Source: Poseidonibacter parvus (GTDB taxonomy: Bacteria > Campylobacterota > Campylobacteria > Campylobacterales > Arcobacteraceae). Taken from it: 64,000 bases of DNA. Numbering within the stretch: the first letter of the stretch is position 1; each line of letters starts with the position of its first letter. The stretch lies in assembly GCF_001956695.1 (NCBI RefSeq), contig NZ_CP019070.1, positions 496,001 through 560,000 on the forward strand, read 5' to 3'. The notes under the pieces are model-generated. The model was not told the origin of the DNA. It was given only the letters and a program-made list of their open reading frames with translations, and did not search any database. Positions 34,823 to 44,676 of this stretch are shown piece after piece. The translations under genes and the position numbers were made by a program.

Positions 34823-36637
34823 ATGAAATATATAATATCTCTTATGCTAGTTGTTTTTACACTTTTTAGTGCACAAATAGATACAAAATTATATGATTTA
34901 ACACAAAATAAAACATATTTTCAAGAGATTGATGAACAAATTAATCAAAGTGCCAAATTAAAATCAAAAAGTGGAGATATTATAAGTGCAGAAAAAGGCA
35001 ATTTAAAAAGATTAGAAGAAACATCTTCTATTAAAATAAAGCTTGATGCATTTGATTTAACTTTATTAGAAAAAGAAAAAGATTTAAAAAATTCAATTTT
35101 AAAAGCATTATTTTATATATCTGAAATTGAAGTAAAGCAAAACAAACAAAATGAAATTTCTAATGATATTCAAAATAAGTTATCACTTCTTAAAAAAAGA
35201 ATAGAAAATATTATTGAAAAAGATAAAGATTTTTTATTATCATATCAATTGCAATATGCGTATTATAAAATACAAAAAAATAACCTTGAAAGCAGTCTAA
35301 AATTATTTGATATTAATAAAAATATTGTATTAAATGCAATTGTTGAACTATTGGAAAAAAGAGACTCTTTTTCAAACAACAAAGATATAAAAGAGTTAGA
35401 GAAAATTAATGAGAATATTAAAAAGATTGAACAGCAAAAAGTTGGATATGAAATTGAGTTAGAAAAAGAAACTATTATTGGAAATGAAAAAAATAAAGAA
35501 CAACTTCAAAAAGAGATATTAAAAGTAGAAAAATTACTACAAACAGAGTATTTTACAAAAGTTAATTTTTTAACTGAAAAGGTTTTGGATTCCATAGTTT
35601 CTAAAGACAATCAAACTTTTCTAAAATTGCATGAAGAAATTAATATTCTAATACCAAATTTAAACACAGAAATTGTAAATATATATCTTGTTCAAAATAT
35701 AATATTAAAAAATATTTCAAAAAAAATATTTGGAAATACTAAAGCCCTTTTAGGTAAGTCATTATTTGAAAGTAAAAACTATATAGGTGACTTGAAGAGT
35801 TATTTTACTACTACTCTTTTTGTGTTTAATGAACAAGCAATAAGTTTTTTAAGTATTTTAAAAGCATTATTTTTGATAATAATAGGATTCTTATTTGGAT
35901 TCTTCTATAAAAGATGGATTTTCAAAATTTCTGCAAGATGGCCAAATATGAGTCAAATGTCATTAAGATTAATTGCAAATATTGGGTATTACCTAATTAT
36001 ATTAATTACAATAATGGTTTCTATGAGCAGTGTTGGAATTGATATGTCTTCTATCTCACTAATTGCTGGTGCTTTATCTATTGGTATTGGTTTTGGGCTT
36101 CAAACTGTTGTTTCAAATTTTATAGCAGGTATTATTCTAATGTTTGAACGAACTATTAGAATAGGAGATATTATTGAAATAAATGACTTATTAAAAGGAA
36201 CTGTAACTGATATTAGAATTAGATCTACTACTATTAAAACTTTTGATAATATAGATATAGTAATTCCAAATTCATCGTTTATTCAAAATAATGTAATAAA
36301 TTGGACACTAGATGATGCAACAAGAAGACTTCATATTCCTTTTGGTGTTGCTTATGGTACTAAAATTGAAAGAGTAAAAGAGATAATTTTACATGAACTT
36401 CAAAATAGTGAATTAACATATTTAAAAAATATAAAAGATAAGCAACCAGATATAAGACTTGAAAATATGAATACAAGTAGTGTAGATTTTGAACTTTTAG
36501 TTTGGGTAAAAGCAAATGATAAATTTAGACCAAACTCATTAAAATCAGACTTTTTAACACTTATTTATAATTCATTATATAAATATGAAATTGAAATACC
36601 ATTTCCTCAACTGGATTTACATTTAAAGAAAAAGTAG
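34823..36637 (+). CDS. MscS/MscK-like mechanosensitive channel
   Basis: 604 residues. Signal peptide (about 1-17), a long coiled-coil periplasmic region (about 20-330), four membrane helices and the MscS core: SLIAGALSIGIGFGLQTVVSNFIAGIILMFERTIRIGDIIEI, with the Gly-Ala rich pore helix. The soluble C-terminal vestibule ends in FPQLDLHLKKK. It releases solutes on osmotic downshift. It is divergent from the ion operon, which has another MscS. Confidence 0.92.
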   Translation: MKYIISLMLVVFTLFSAQIDTKLYDLTQNKTYFQEIDEQINQSAKLKSKSGDIISAEKGNLKRLEETSSIKIKLDAFDLTLLEKEKDLKNSILKALFYISEIEVKQNKQNEISNDIQNKLSLLKKRIENIIEKDKDFLLSYQLQYAYYKIQKNNLESSLKLFDINKNIVLNAIVELLEKRDSFSNNKDIKELEKINENIKKIEQQKVGYEIELEKETIIGNEKNKEQLQKEILKVEKLLQTEYFTKVNFLTEKVLDSIVSKDNQTFLKLHEEINILIPNLNTEIVNIYLVQNIILKNISKKIFGNTKALLGKSLFESKNYIGDLKSYFTTTLFVFNEQAISFLSILKALFLIIIGFLFGFFYKRWIFKISARWPNMSQMSLRLIANIGYYLIILITIMVSMSSVGIDMSSISLIAGALSIGIGFGLQTVVSNFIAGIILMFERTIRIGDIIEINDLLKGTVTDIRIRSTTIKTFDNIDIVIPNSSFIQNNVINWTLDDATRRLHIPFGVAYGTKIERVKEIILHELQNSELTYLKNIKDKQPDIRLENMNTSSVDFELLVWVKANDKFRPNSLKSDFLTLIYNSLYKYEIEIPFPQLDLHLKKK

Positions 36638-36694
36638 TTTTTTGATATAATCTGTATTTACAAAAATAACAAAAACTAATAAAAGGACATAAAT

Positions 36695-37123
36695 ATGGAG
36701 TGCGAATTCCCAAGTGTTAATTCAAATAATGAAGAAATAAAAGAGATTTTTAAAAATACAAAAACAATAGCAATTGCAGGTCTTTCTCCAAATGAAGAAA
36801 AAGCTTCGAATATGGTTGCACGTTATTTACAAAGAGCTGGTTTTAAAATAGTTCCTATTTATCCAAAAGAAGAGACTATTTTAGGCGAAAAAGTTTATAG
36901 AAGTTTAGAAGAAATTCCATTTAAAATTGATATGGTAGATGTATTTAGAAAACCCAATGCAATTGCTGCAGTTGTAGATGCTTGTATTGCAAGAGGAGAT
37001 ATTGATTGTGTATGGACTCAATTAGGTTTAGTAAACAATGAAGCTGCACAAAAGGCTGAAAAAGCTGGAATGAAAGTAGTTCAAAATAAGTGCACTAAAA
37101 TAGAACACGCTAATTTATTTTAG
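36695..37123 (+). CDS. CoA-binding domain protein (YccU type)
   Basis: 142 residues, one Rossmann-type CoA-binding domain: KTIAIAGLSPNEEKASNMVARYLQRAGF, then VPIYPKEETILGEKVYRSLEEIP and KCTKIEHANLF. Homologues bind CoA or related nucleotides but the reaction is not known. It lies 57 nt after the MscS gene. Confidence 0.85.
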   Translation: MECEFPSVNSNNEEIKEIFKNTKTIAIAGLSPNEEKASNMVARYLQRAGFKIVPIYPKEETILGEKVYRSLEEIPFKIDMVDVFRKPNAIAAVVDACIARGDIDCVWTQLGLVNNEAAQKAEKAGMKVVQNKCTKIEHANLF

Positions 37124-37126
37124 AAT

Positions 37127-38422
37127 TTAAATATCCATAATATTTGATGTATTGTTAATAACAAGTTTAGCAATACATCCTTCTTTTTGATCTTTTCTAT
37201 TTTTTATAGATATTTTTGCTCTTAATGCATCTGCTGCATTTTTTGCTAGAAATAGACCAAGTCCAACTCCACTTTGGTTTCCATATCTTTTAAATGGAGC
37301 AAATAAATCCATTTTTTCATCAATTCCTGCTCCTTCATCGGTTACAGTAATTACAACTTTTGTTTTAGTTTTTTTCAATCTAATAGCAATTGATTTATTT
37401 TCAGGTGTAAACTTGATAGCATTTTGTACGAAGTTTTGTAATATTTGATTTAATAAAGTTACTTGAATAGATGTTTTTAAAGTGTTTACATTTGAGAAAA
37501 ATGTGATAATGATATTCTTTTGAGCACTTAGCATTCGGTAATCGTTTGATTTTTTCTTTAAGTATTCTACTAAATCTAAATCAATTGTTTGTTCAAACTG
37601 AGCACCTTCTGCACGACCTATATCTAAAATAGAAGAAATCATTACATTCATATCATCTATTTGTTTTACAGTTAGCTTTAATGTTTCTTCATAATCTTCT
37701 ACTTCTCTTGTTTTACGTAATGTTACTTCATTTTTTAGCTTCATTACTGCAAGTGGAGTTTTAAGCTCATGCGCAGCACCAATAAATAACTCTTTTTTAA
37801 ATTTTACATAGGTTTCAATTCTATTTGTTAATGAGTTAATAGAGTTTGATAAGGAGTGAAATTCAATTGGTAAATCTTTTTTATCAATCTGTGTTAGTGA
37901 GTTTTCATCCATATTCGATAGTTTTTTATTTATTTGAATAATAGGTTTAAGTAATGATTTTGAAACAGCAAGTGAATATAAAAGCATTAAAATAAAACCT
38001 GGAATTGCTAAAATAAAAAGATTCTTAAATATTATTGAATATACTAAATCTCTTTCAAAATTAATATTTCTGTTAATTTGAACAAAAAGTTTATTATTTA
38101 AATCAAGAGGATAAATCAATTTTATATAGTAAGTTTCATTTTTTTTGTATCTGTAGAATTTGTATTTTTTTATACTTATATTACTAACTAGTTCAATTGT
38201 AACATCATCATGTTCAATTGCTTCAAAGTTTTCTTTTGTAAGTTTTTTCTTTAGAGATATTAAATAAATTTCTTTTGCACTCTTTAACATCTTTTCTTGG
38301 ATGTTTTCATAAACAGTACTTCTTGTGTATTCGTAGAATATAAATGAAAGTGTAATAATGAAAAGCGAAGTTGCAATTATTAGTTTTGTATAAAACTGTT
38401 TATATATACTCTTCGCTTCCAT
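37127..38422 (-). CDS. Sensor histidine kinase
   Basis: 431 residues. Two membrane helices (about 13-30 and 130-152) enclose a periplasmic sensor of about 100 residues. A HAMP-like linker, the phospho-acceptor His in FIGAAHELKTPLAVMK, an N box LQNFVQNAIKF and a G box with GVGLGLFLAKN follow. It pairs with the OmpR-type regulator 10 nt upstream. The signal is unknown. Confidence 0.9.
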   Translation of the reverse strand: MEAKSIYKQFYTKLIIATSLFIITLSFIFYEYTRSTVYENIQEKMLKSAKEIYLISLKKKLTKENFEAIEHDDVTIELVSNISIKKYKFYRYKKNETYYIKLIYPLDLNNKLFVQINRNINFERDLVYSIIFKNLFILAIPGFILMLLYSLAVSKSLLKPIIQINKKLSNMDENSLTQIDKKDLPIEFHSLSNSINSLTNRIETYVKFKKELFIGAAHELKTPLAVMKLKNEVTLRKTREVEDYEETLKLTVKQIDDMNVMISSILDIGRAEGAQFEQTIDLDLVEYLKKKSNDYRMLSAQKNIIITFFSNVNTLKTSIQVTLLNQILQNFVQNAIKFTPENKSIAIRLKKTKTKVVITVTDEGAGIDEKMDLFAPFKRYGNQSGVGLGLFLAKNAADALRAKISIKNRKDQKEGCIAKLVINNTSNIMDI

Positions 38423-38432
38423 CTTTGCCTAA

Positions 38433-39134
38433 TTAGCTATTGTTTTTTGCTGCTTTTTCATCTTCAGTTAAGTTAGGGTAACAGAATCTGTAACCTCTTC
38501 TTCTGATAGTTTCAATAGTAGAAATTTGTAATGGTTTATCCATTTTTTGTCTAATTTGATTAATTGCAACTTCAATAACATTTGGAGTTACTAATTCTGG
38601 CTCTTCCCAGATTGCGTCTAATAATTGTTCTTTAGAAACAATTTGATCTCTATGTCTTGCTAAATGAGTTAAAACTTCAAAAGGTTTACCTTTTAATTCT
38701 ATTTCATTTCCTGCATATTCGATTTTTTCTTCATCTGGATTGATAATTAAGTCATCAATTTCAATTACATTAGTTCCACCAAATCTTAATCTAGCTTCAA
38801 TTCTTGCTAATAAAATGTCAAAATCAAAAGGTTTTTTGATGTAGTCATCAGCACCTGATTTTAATGCTTCAATTTCAGATTCTTTATCATCTCTTGCAGA
38901 AATGATAACAACAGCAGTTCTTGAACTTCTATTTTTAACCATTTTACATAATTCAAGCCCATCACCATCTGGTAACATCCAATCTGTTAAAACTAAATCA
39001 TAGTTTCTAATGTCAATAAAGTATTCAGCATCTTTATAGTTTTCTGCAGCATCAACTTGATAACCAAAATCAGTCAAGCCTTCTTGAAGTGTTCTATTTA
39101 AAGTTATTTCATCTTCAATTATTAATATTCTCAT
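38433..39134 (-). CDS. OmpR-family response regulator
   Basis: 233 residues. Receiver domain with the acidic pair IIEDE, the phospho-Asp in DLVLTDWMLPDGDG and Lys in KKPF; winged helix at the end with TIRRRGYRF. It is first in an operon with its kinase. The divergent peb4 gene shares the upstream region, which has TTTTAAG repeats that could be its sites. Confidence 0.93.
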   Translation of the reverse strand: MRILIIEDEITLNRTLQEGLTDFGYQVDAAENYKDAEYFIDIRNYDLVLTDWMLPDGDGLELCKMVKNRSSRTAVVIISARDDKESEIEALKSGADDYIKKPFDFDILLARIEARLRFGGTNVIEIDDLIINPDEEKIEYAGNEIELKGKPFEVLTHLARHRDQIVSKEQLLDAIWEEPELVTPNVIEVAINQIRQKMDKPLQISTIETIRRRGYRFCYPNLTEDEKAAKNNS

Positions 39135-39210
39135 AAGTTGTATCCCTTAAATTAAGTTAAGTTTAATATTTGTCGGAATTGTATCATAAATAAATCAAAA
39201 ATTAAAGGTA

Positions 39211-39262
39211 TTTTAAGCTAAATTTTAAAATTCTTTTAAGTTAACCTACTATTAACTTAAAA
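39211..39262. promoter_or_regulatory. TTTTAAG repeats and inverted repeat between the regulator and peb4
   Basis: TTTTAAG or TTTTAAA at 39211, 39223 and 39234, and a perfect 11-bp inverted repeat TTTTAAGTTAA (39234-39244) with TTAACTTAAAA (39252-39262). It lies in the divergent region between the OmpR-type regulator gene and peb4, upstream of a possible -10 TAAAAT (39267-39272) of peb4. Operator role is inferred. Confidence 0.45.
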
Positions 39263-39301
39263 TTGATAAAATAATCAAAAATAAAACTTACAAGGAAAAA
39301 A

Positions 39302-40111
39302 ATGAAAAAAATAATTTCAAGTTTAGTAGCAACTTTAGCAATTACTACTGTATCGTTAAACGCAGCTGATTATTATGCGTCAGTAGATGGAGATAAAATT
39401 ACAAAAGCTGATGTAGCTTTAGTTTTACAAGATCCAAGAATTGATTTTTCAAAATTACCAAAAAATGCGCAAAAGCAAGTATTAGAACAAATTATTAATA
39501 AAAAGCTTTTAGCAAAACAAGCTATTAAAGATGGAATTGAAAATGATAAAGCATATAAAGACGCTTTGAGTAAAATGAAACAAGATTTAGCATTTCAAGT
39601 TTGGCAAAAAAATGAACTAGCAAAGCATAAACCAAGTGATTCTGAAATTAAATCATTTTATGATAAAAATAAAGCAAACTTTGTAGTTCCAACAACATTA
39701 GAAGCTAGTCATATTTTAGTTAAAACTGAAAATGAAGCTAAAAGTATTATTAAGCAAATTAATAGTGCTTCAAATAAATCTGCAAAATTTACATCTTTAG
39801 CAAAAACTAAATCAATTGGACCAACTGGTGTTAAAGGTGGTTATTTAGGTAAATTCCCATCAAATCAAATGGTACCAGAATTCTCAGCAGCAGCAAATAA
39901 GTTAAATAAAAACTCTTATTCAAAAACACCTGTAAAGACACAATTTGGTTACCATGTTATTTATTTAAAAGATAAAACAGCTGGTAAGTCATTATCTTTT
40001 AATGAAGTAAAAGGTAATATTGCACAAATGTTAGTAGGAAATGCTTACAATAAAAGTGTAAAAGAGATTTCTGACAAATTAAGAAAAACAGCAAAAATTG
40101 TAATTAAATAA
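39302..40111 (+). CDS. peb4: PEB4/CBF2-like SurA-type peptidyl-prolyl isomerase
   Basis: 269 residues. Signal peptide (about 1-21), a helical chaperone domain, and a parvulin domain at about 125-225 (ASHILVKTENEAKSI, GGYLGKFPSNQMVPEFSAA, TQFGYHVIYL). It assists folding of outer membrane proteins in the periplasm. In Campylobacter jejuni peb4 is followed by fba, exactly as here (18 nt apart), which supports the name and the taxonomic placing. Confidence 0.9.
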   Translation: MKKIISSLVATLAITTVSLNAADYYASVDGDKITKADVALVLQDPRIDFSKLPKNAQKQVLEQIINKKLLAKQAIKDGIENDKAYKDALSKMKQDLAFQVWQKNELAKHKPSDSEIKSFYDKNKANFVVPTTLEASHILVKTENEAKSIIKQINSASNKSAKFTSLAKTKSIGPTGVKGGYLGKFPSNQMVPEFSAAANKLNKNSYSKTPVKTQFGYHVIYLKDKTAGKSLSFNEVKGNIAQMLVGNAYNKSVKEISDKLRKTAKIVIK

Positions 40112-40129
40112 ATTTTAAGGGGATTAGTT

Positions 40130-41197
40130 TTGGGTGTATTAGAAATAGTAAAAGCAGGAGTTTTAACTGGAAGTGAAGCAAAGAAATTATTTGCTTACGC
40201 AAAAGAAAATAAGTTTGCCATTCCAGCAGTAAATGTTGTAGGAACAGATTCAGTTAACGCAGTTTTAGAAGCTGCTGCAAAAGTTAACTCTCCTGTAATA
40301 ATTCAGTTTTCAAATGGTGGAGCAGGGTATTATGCAGGTAAGGGTTTAAAGACTTCTGACGCTGCTGTTTTAGGTGGAGTTTCTGGTGCAAACCATGTTC
40401 ACACTATGGCAAAAGCTTATGGTATTCCTGTTATTTTACATACAGATCACGCAGCTAGAAAGCTTTTACCTTGGATTGATGGTTTATTAGAAGCTGGAAA
40501 AGAACACTTTGAAAAAACAGGTCGTCCTTTATATACATCTCACATGTTAGATTTAAGTGAAGAACCTTTAGAAGAAAATATTGGAACATGTGTTGAATAT
40601 TTTAAAACAATGAACGAACTTGATATGATGATTGAAATTGAACTTGGAATCACAGGTGGAGAAGAAGATGGTGTTGATAACTCTGATGTTGACAACGCAC
40701 TTTTATATACTCAACCAGAAGAAGTTTCATATGCTTATGAAGAGTTAAGTAAAGTAAGTCCTAACTTTACAATAGCAGCTTCATTTGGAAATGTGCATGG
40801 TGTATATAAGCCAGGAAATGTTCAACTTTCTCCAAAAATCTTAGATAATTCTCAAAAATTTATCCAAGAAAAACATGGAACGCAAATTGAACCTGTTGAT
40901 TTTGTATTCCACGGTGGTTCTGGTTCTGAACTATCTGAAATTAGAGAAGCAATTGATTATGGTGTTATCAAAATGAATATTGATACAGATACTCAATGGG
41001 CAACTTGGGATGGTGTGCGATCTTATGTTGAGAAAAATCATGCTTATTTACAAGGTCAAATTGGAAATCCAGAATGTCCAGATAAGCCAAATAAATCTTA
41101 TTATGATCCAAGAAAATGGTTAAGAGCTTCACAAGAATCAATGATTGCAAGACTTGAAATAGCATTTTCTGATTTAAATGGTTTAAACAAAAACTAA
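40130..41197 (+). CDS. fba: Class II fructose-bisphosphate aldolase
   Basis: 355 residues from a TTG start with AAGGGG eight bases upstream. Zinc and substrate motifs: VILHTDHAARK, ELGITGGEEDGVDNS, ASFGNVHGVYKPGNV, FHGGSGS and IKMNIDTDTQWA. The length and EDGVDNS sequence put it in the class IIA (E. coli FbaA) group. It acts mainly in gluconeogenesis in this phylum. Confidence 0.95.
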   Translation: MGVLEIVKAGVLTGSEAKKLFAYAKENKFAIPAVNVVGTDSVNAVLEAAAKVNSPVIIQFSNGGAGYYAGKGLKTSDAAVLGGVSGANHVHTMAKAYGIPVILHTDHAARKLLPWIDGLLEAGKEHFEKTGRPLYTSHMLDLSEEPLEENIGTCVEYFKTMNELDMMIEIELGITGGEEDGVDNSDVDNALLYTQPEEVSYAYEELSKVSPNFTIAASFGNVHGVYKPGNVQLSPKILDNSQKFIQEKHGTQIEPVDFVFHGGSGSELSEIREAIDYGVIKMNIDTDTQWATWDGVRSYVEKNHAYLQGQIGNPECPDKPNKSYYDPRKWLRASQESMIARLEIAFSDLNGLNKN

Positions 41198-41239
41198 AAA
41201 AACTAGATAAAAATTAAAACATATAAAAGGAATATATCT

Positions 41240-41839
41240 ATGATAAAATACTTTTTTTTAATCATATTTATATTCCTTTCTTCTTCACAAGCTTATCAAA
41301 ATAGTTCAAAAAAAAATTGTCCAGTACCCTTTAAAGATTTAAAACTTCTTTCTATTAAACATCTAGGATATGATGGAAAAGATAAAATAGGGGAACTTTT
41401 AGTTCATAAAGATATCTCTTCAAATGTAGAAAAAATATTTAAAGAGTTATATGAAATAAAATACCCAATTTATCAAATGAAATTAGTAAGTAATTACAAT
41501 AATGATGATTGGAAATCAATTGAAGCAAATAACACATCAGCTTATAACTGTCGTGTAGTTGCAGGTACAAAAAAATGGTCAAATCATTCTTATGGAAAAG
41601 CAATAGATATTAATCCTATTGAAAATCCTTATATTTCAAGAAAGGGCTATATTTCTCATAAAGAGTCCTTAAAATATAGAAAAAGAGTGTATAAAGAGAA
41701 TACTTTAAAAGATAGAGCTATTTTATTAAAAGATGATGAAGCTGTTAAGATATTTAAAAAATATGGATGGAGTTGGGGTGGAGATTGGATTACAATCAAA
41801 GATTACCAACACTTTGAATACAAAAGAAAAGGAAAATAA
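41240..41839 (+). CDS. Exported M15-family peptidase (VanY-like)
   Basis: 199 residues with a signal peptide (MIKYFFLIIFIFLSSSQA). Zinc ligands are in NHSYGKAIDINPIENPY (His, Asp) and GGDW...DYQHFEY (His). The M15 family trims D-Ala from peptidoglycan or cleaves its peptides, so it acts on the cell wall. It is followed directly by pepA with no gap. Confidence 0.85.
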   Translation: MIKYFFLIIFIFLSSSQAYQNSSKKNCPVPFKDLKLLSIKHLGYDGKDKIGELLVHKDISSNVEKIFKELYEIKYPIYQMKLVSNYNNDDWKSIEANNTSAYNCRVVAGTKKWSNHSYGKAIDINPIENPYISRKGYISHKESLKYRKRVYKENTLKDRAILLKDDEAVKIFKKYGWSWGGDWITIKDYQHFEYKRKGK

Positions 41840-43276
41840 ATGAATATTAAATTATCAAAAAAAGAACTAAGTAATATTGATTGCGATATTGAATTAGTAG
41901 TAGTAAAAGATTTAAAAAAATTAGAAAAAAAAGAGCAAAAACTTCTTAAAAAAGTATCATTTGATTTAAAATCATTTGATACATTCTTTGATGCAAATAA
42001 AAACAAGTTTTATGTTTCAACATTAAAATTAAAAAAAGAAGATTTAAAACTATGTTTCAGTTCTGCAATTAGATCAATTAAAAAATTAAATATCAAAAGT
42101 GTAAAGTTTGATTTAATTCAAGATGAAAAAGAGTTAAAAATAGACGAAATTGTAGAAGGTTTAATTTTAGGTGCATATGAATTTACTAAATATAAATCAG
42201 CTAAGAAAAAAGAAAAAAAACTTGAAATTACTATTTCTACAACAAATTCAAAAAAAGATAAAGATGAACTTCAAAAACAATTAGATGAAAGCTTAGCAGT
42301 TACAGCAAGTGTAAATATGGTTAGAAATATTATCAATACTCCTCCTGAAGATTATTTCCCAGATACAATGGCAAACGATGCAAAAAATATTGCAAGTGAA
42401 AATGGCTTACAATGTATTATTCAAGGAGAAGAATATCTTCTTAAAAATGGTATGAATGCAATGTATAATGTTGGACGAGCTTCAAGACACGAATCAAAGC
42501 TTATACACCTATCATATAAGCCAAAAGAACCAAAAGGTAAGATTGTACTAGTTGGAAAAGGTTTAACGTATGATAGCGGTGGTTTAAGCTTAAAAGTTGG
42601 TGGAAGTATGGTTTCTATGAAATGTGATAAAGGTGGGGGAAGTGCCGTATTAGGAATTATGAATACTTTAAAAGCTTTAAATTTTGATTATGAAGTTCAT
42701 GGAATCATTGGAGCAGTTGAAAATATGATAGGTGGAGATGCTTATAAACCTGATGATGTGTTAGTTGCAAAGAATGGTAAAACAATTGAAGTTAGAAATA
42801 CTGATGCAGAAGGTAGACTGGTTCTTGCTGATTGTTTATGTTATGCACAAGATGAAATAAAAGATATTGATTATATTTTTGATTATGCAACATTAACAGG
42901 TGCTGTTGTAGTTGCACTTGGAAATCAAATGATTGGAACTATGGGACATAATGATAAGCTAAAAGATAAAATGCAAAAAGCAGCAAACACTTCAGGTGAA
43001 TTAATTGGAGTACTTCCATTTAATAGATATTTACCAAAAGAATTAAAAAGTTCAATTGCAGATCTTGTTAATTCTACAAATACAAGAGCAGCAGGATCTA
43101 TTACAGCTGGATTATTTTTAGATAACTTTATCAAAAAAGAGAATAAAAAGAAATGGTTGCATTTAGATATTGCAGGTGCTGCATATACTGAATCACCATG
43201 GGGATATAACTCATTTGGAGCAACTGGAGCTGGAGTTAGATTAACATTAGATTTTATAAGAAATTTAGATAAATAG
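41840..43276 (+). CDS. pepA: Leucyl aminopeptidase PepA
   Basis: 478 residues of family M17. Two-metal site and catalytic residues are in VGKGLTYDSGGLSLK, MKCDKGGGSAV, and NTDAEGRLVLADCL. The N-terminal domain is poorly conserved, as is usual. It removes N-terminal residues from peptides in the cytoplasm. Start codon follows the stop of the M15 gene at once. Confidence 0.96.
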   Translation: MNIKLSKKELSNIDCDIELVVVKDLKKLEKKEQKLLKKVSFDLKSFDTFFDANKNKFYVSTLKLKKEDLKLCFSSAIRSIKKLNIKSVKFDLIQDEKELKIDEIVEGLILGAYEFTKYKSAKKKEKKLEITISTTNSKKDKDELQKQLDESLAVTASVNMVRNIINTPPEDYFPDTMANDAKNIASENGLQCIIQGEEYLLKNGMNAMYNVGRASRHESKLIHLSYKPKEPKGKIVLVGKGLTYDSGGLSLKVGGSMVSMKCDKGGGSAVLGIMNTLKALNFDYEVHGIIGAVENMIGGDAYKPDDVLVAKNGKTIEVRNTDAEGRLVLADCLCYAQDEIKDIDYIFDYATLTGAVVVALGNQMIGTMGHNDKLKDKMQKAANTSGELIGVLPFNRYLPKELKSSIADLVNSTNTRAAGSITAGLFLDNFIKKENKKKWLHLDIAGAAYTESPWGYNSFGATGAGVRLTLDFIRNLDK

Positions 43277-43297
43277 TAGGATTCCTACTATTTATCT
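43267..43297. terminator. Bidirectional terminator between pepA and the PQQ island
   Basis: A near-perfect palindrome of 31 bases (43267-43281 with 43283-43297) containing the pepA stop codon. It separates pepA from the convergent MoxJ-like gene. Confidence 0.75.
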
Positions 43298-44158
43298 TTA
43301 TTGTAAGGCAAGAGGAATTTCATAATTAACATCATACTTATTAAATATCTTTTCTAAAGTACCACTTCTTATATATTCTTCAATATACCCCTCAATTTCA
43401 TATCCTAGGGGTCTAAAATCAGTTCTTACAGCAATACCTATATCCCATTTAGATTTTACATAATCTATTTTTTTTGTCATAAAATATTTGTCTTTGTTTT
43501 GATTAAATTTTAGTTGTTGTTCTAGTTGTGACTTCAAGCCCGCTACTGCTTGGATTTTGCCACTTTTTAAATCTTCTATTGCTGTAAGTATTGAAGGATA
43601 ATGAACTACATTATTACGAAGTTTTCCCATAAATGATGATGTTAAATGAGCGTCAGGCAAAGTATCTAATTCAACACCTATTTTGTTGTACATAAAAACA
43701 CCAAGTGTATTTATTTCAGGAATTTTTTCTTTATTTGTTGCTATTACCCATCTTTCTGTATGATAAGGTGCTTTCATAACTACAAGATCATTGTTTAATT
43801 CACCTGTACTTTTGTCTTTTTCTCTAATAAATTCATAATCATAAGGAATACGAAGCATCACATCAGCTTTTGTTTTGTGAATTAAATGCCCCTTCCAAAT
43901 TACATTTCTTAAATCATCATCTAAAGTCTCATCTGAACCTGTCCAATACCAAGTTGGTTTTACACCTATTGATTTTGCAATTTGCTTACCAAGGTCTATA
44001 TCTATACCTTTTGGTTCATCGTTTTCAATATATGAATAAGGAGGGAAATTCTCATATACAGCTATTATAATATCGCCAGATTCTTGGATTTCTTCAAGAG
44101 ATCTAGCACTTAGGTTTGATATTAGTAAAATGATTAGAAATGTAATTTTATATAACAT
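43298..44158 (-). CDS. MoxJ/XoxJ-like quinoprotein-associated binding protein
   Basis: 286 residues with a signal peptide (about 1-18) and the family 3 solute-binding fold (IIIAVYENFPPYSYIENDEPKGIDIDLGKQIAKSIG). It contains the WKGHLIHKTKADVMLRIPYDYEF stretch, characteristic of the putative binding proteins found beside PQQ dehydrogenases. Such proteins (MxaJ, XoxJ) are thought to help assemble or activate the dehydrogenase rather than carry a nutrient. It is second in an operon with the PedF-like cytochrome, under a GCTAT-box promoter. Confidence 0.78.
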   Translation of the reverse strand: MLYKITFLIILLISNLSARSLEEIQESGDIIIAVYENFPPYSYIENDEPKGIDIDLGKQIAKSIGVKPTWYWTGSDETLDDDLRNVIWKGHLIHKTKADVMLRIPYDYEFIREKDKSTGELNNDLVVMKAPYHTERWVIATNKEKIPEINTLGVFMYNKIGVELDTLPDAHLTSSFMGKLRNNVVHYPSILTAIEDLKSGKIQAVAGLKSQLEQQLKFNQNKDKYFMTKKIDYVKSKWDIGIAVRTDFRPLGYEIEGYIEEYIRSGTLEKIFNKYDVNYEIPLALQ

Positions 44159-44167
44159 GATTAAATC

Positions 44168-44584
44168 TTATAAATCATCTGTTGGTAAAGTTTCAACCCA
44201 TGATCTAATTGACCAAATTGCAGCTGGTGATAATACTTCTCCAAATGGAGGCATATATACATTACCATTTCTAACAGCACCTTCTATAACTTTAGTAACA
44301 AAATATTCATCAATATCATCATCCCCTGCATCTAATGCTCTTAAATCAGGAGCAACACCACCTGAAACTGCACCTAAACCATGACATCTTGCACAGTTAG
44401 TATTATAAGCACCTTTCCCAATTTCTATTGCTTTTTCATTTCCTCTAAATGGATTAACTATTACATCATCTGCAACATTTGCTAAACCTTTAGTTTCTAC
44501 TGAATGTGGTACAACGTCTCCATGACCAAATGCTAATGTAGAAGTAGCTAATGCAACTAATACAACTTTTTTTAAACTTTTCAT
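44168..44584 (-). CDS. pedF: Cytochrome c550, PedF-like
   Basis: 138 residues. Signal peptide (about 1-20), then HGDVVPHSVETKGL and a single heme site CARCH (residues 64-68) followed by GGVAPDLRALD, and a probable distal Met in NVYMPPF. This closely follows PedF/ExaB-type cytochromes that take electrons from PQQ alcohol dehydrogenases in the periplasm. It is the probable electron acceptor of the 51517 enzyme. First gene of a two-gene operon with a GCTAT-box promoter. Confidence 0.87.
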   Translation of the reverse strand: MKSLKKVVLVALATSTLAFGHGDVVPHSVETKGLANVADDVIVNPFRGNEKAIEIGKGAYNTNCARCHGLGAVSGGVAPDLRALDAGDDDIDEYFVTKVIEGAVRNGNVYMPPFGEVLSPAAIWSIRSWVETLPTDDL

Positions 44585-44623
44585 ACTTATCCTTTTTATT
44601 TGATATTTTTTTAAGATGTTGAA

Positions 44624-44655
44624 AGTATATATTTATTTTATAGCTTGATTATAGC
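44624..44655 (-). promoter_or_regulatory. GCTAT-box promoter of pedF operon
   Basis: On the minus strand GCTAT-AATCAA-GCTAT (44655-44640), then 10 nt, then the -10 hexamer TATACT (44629-44624). The site covers the -35 region. Same geometry at five other promoters of the island. Confidence 0.82.
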
Positions 44656-44676
44656 GATTATATAGAAAAAAATAGC

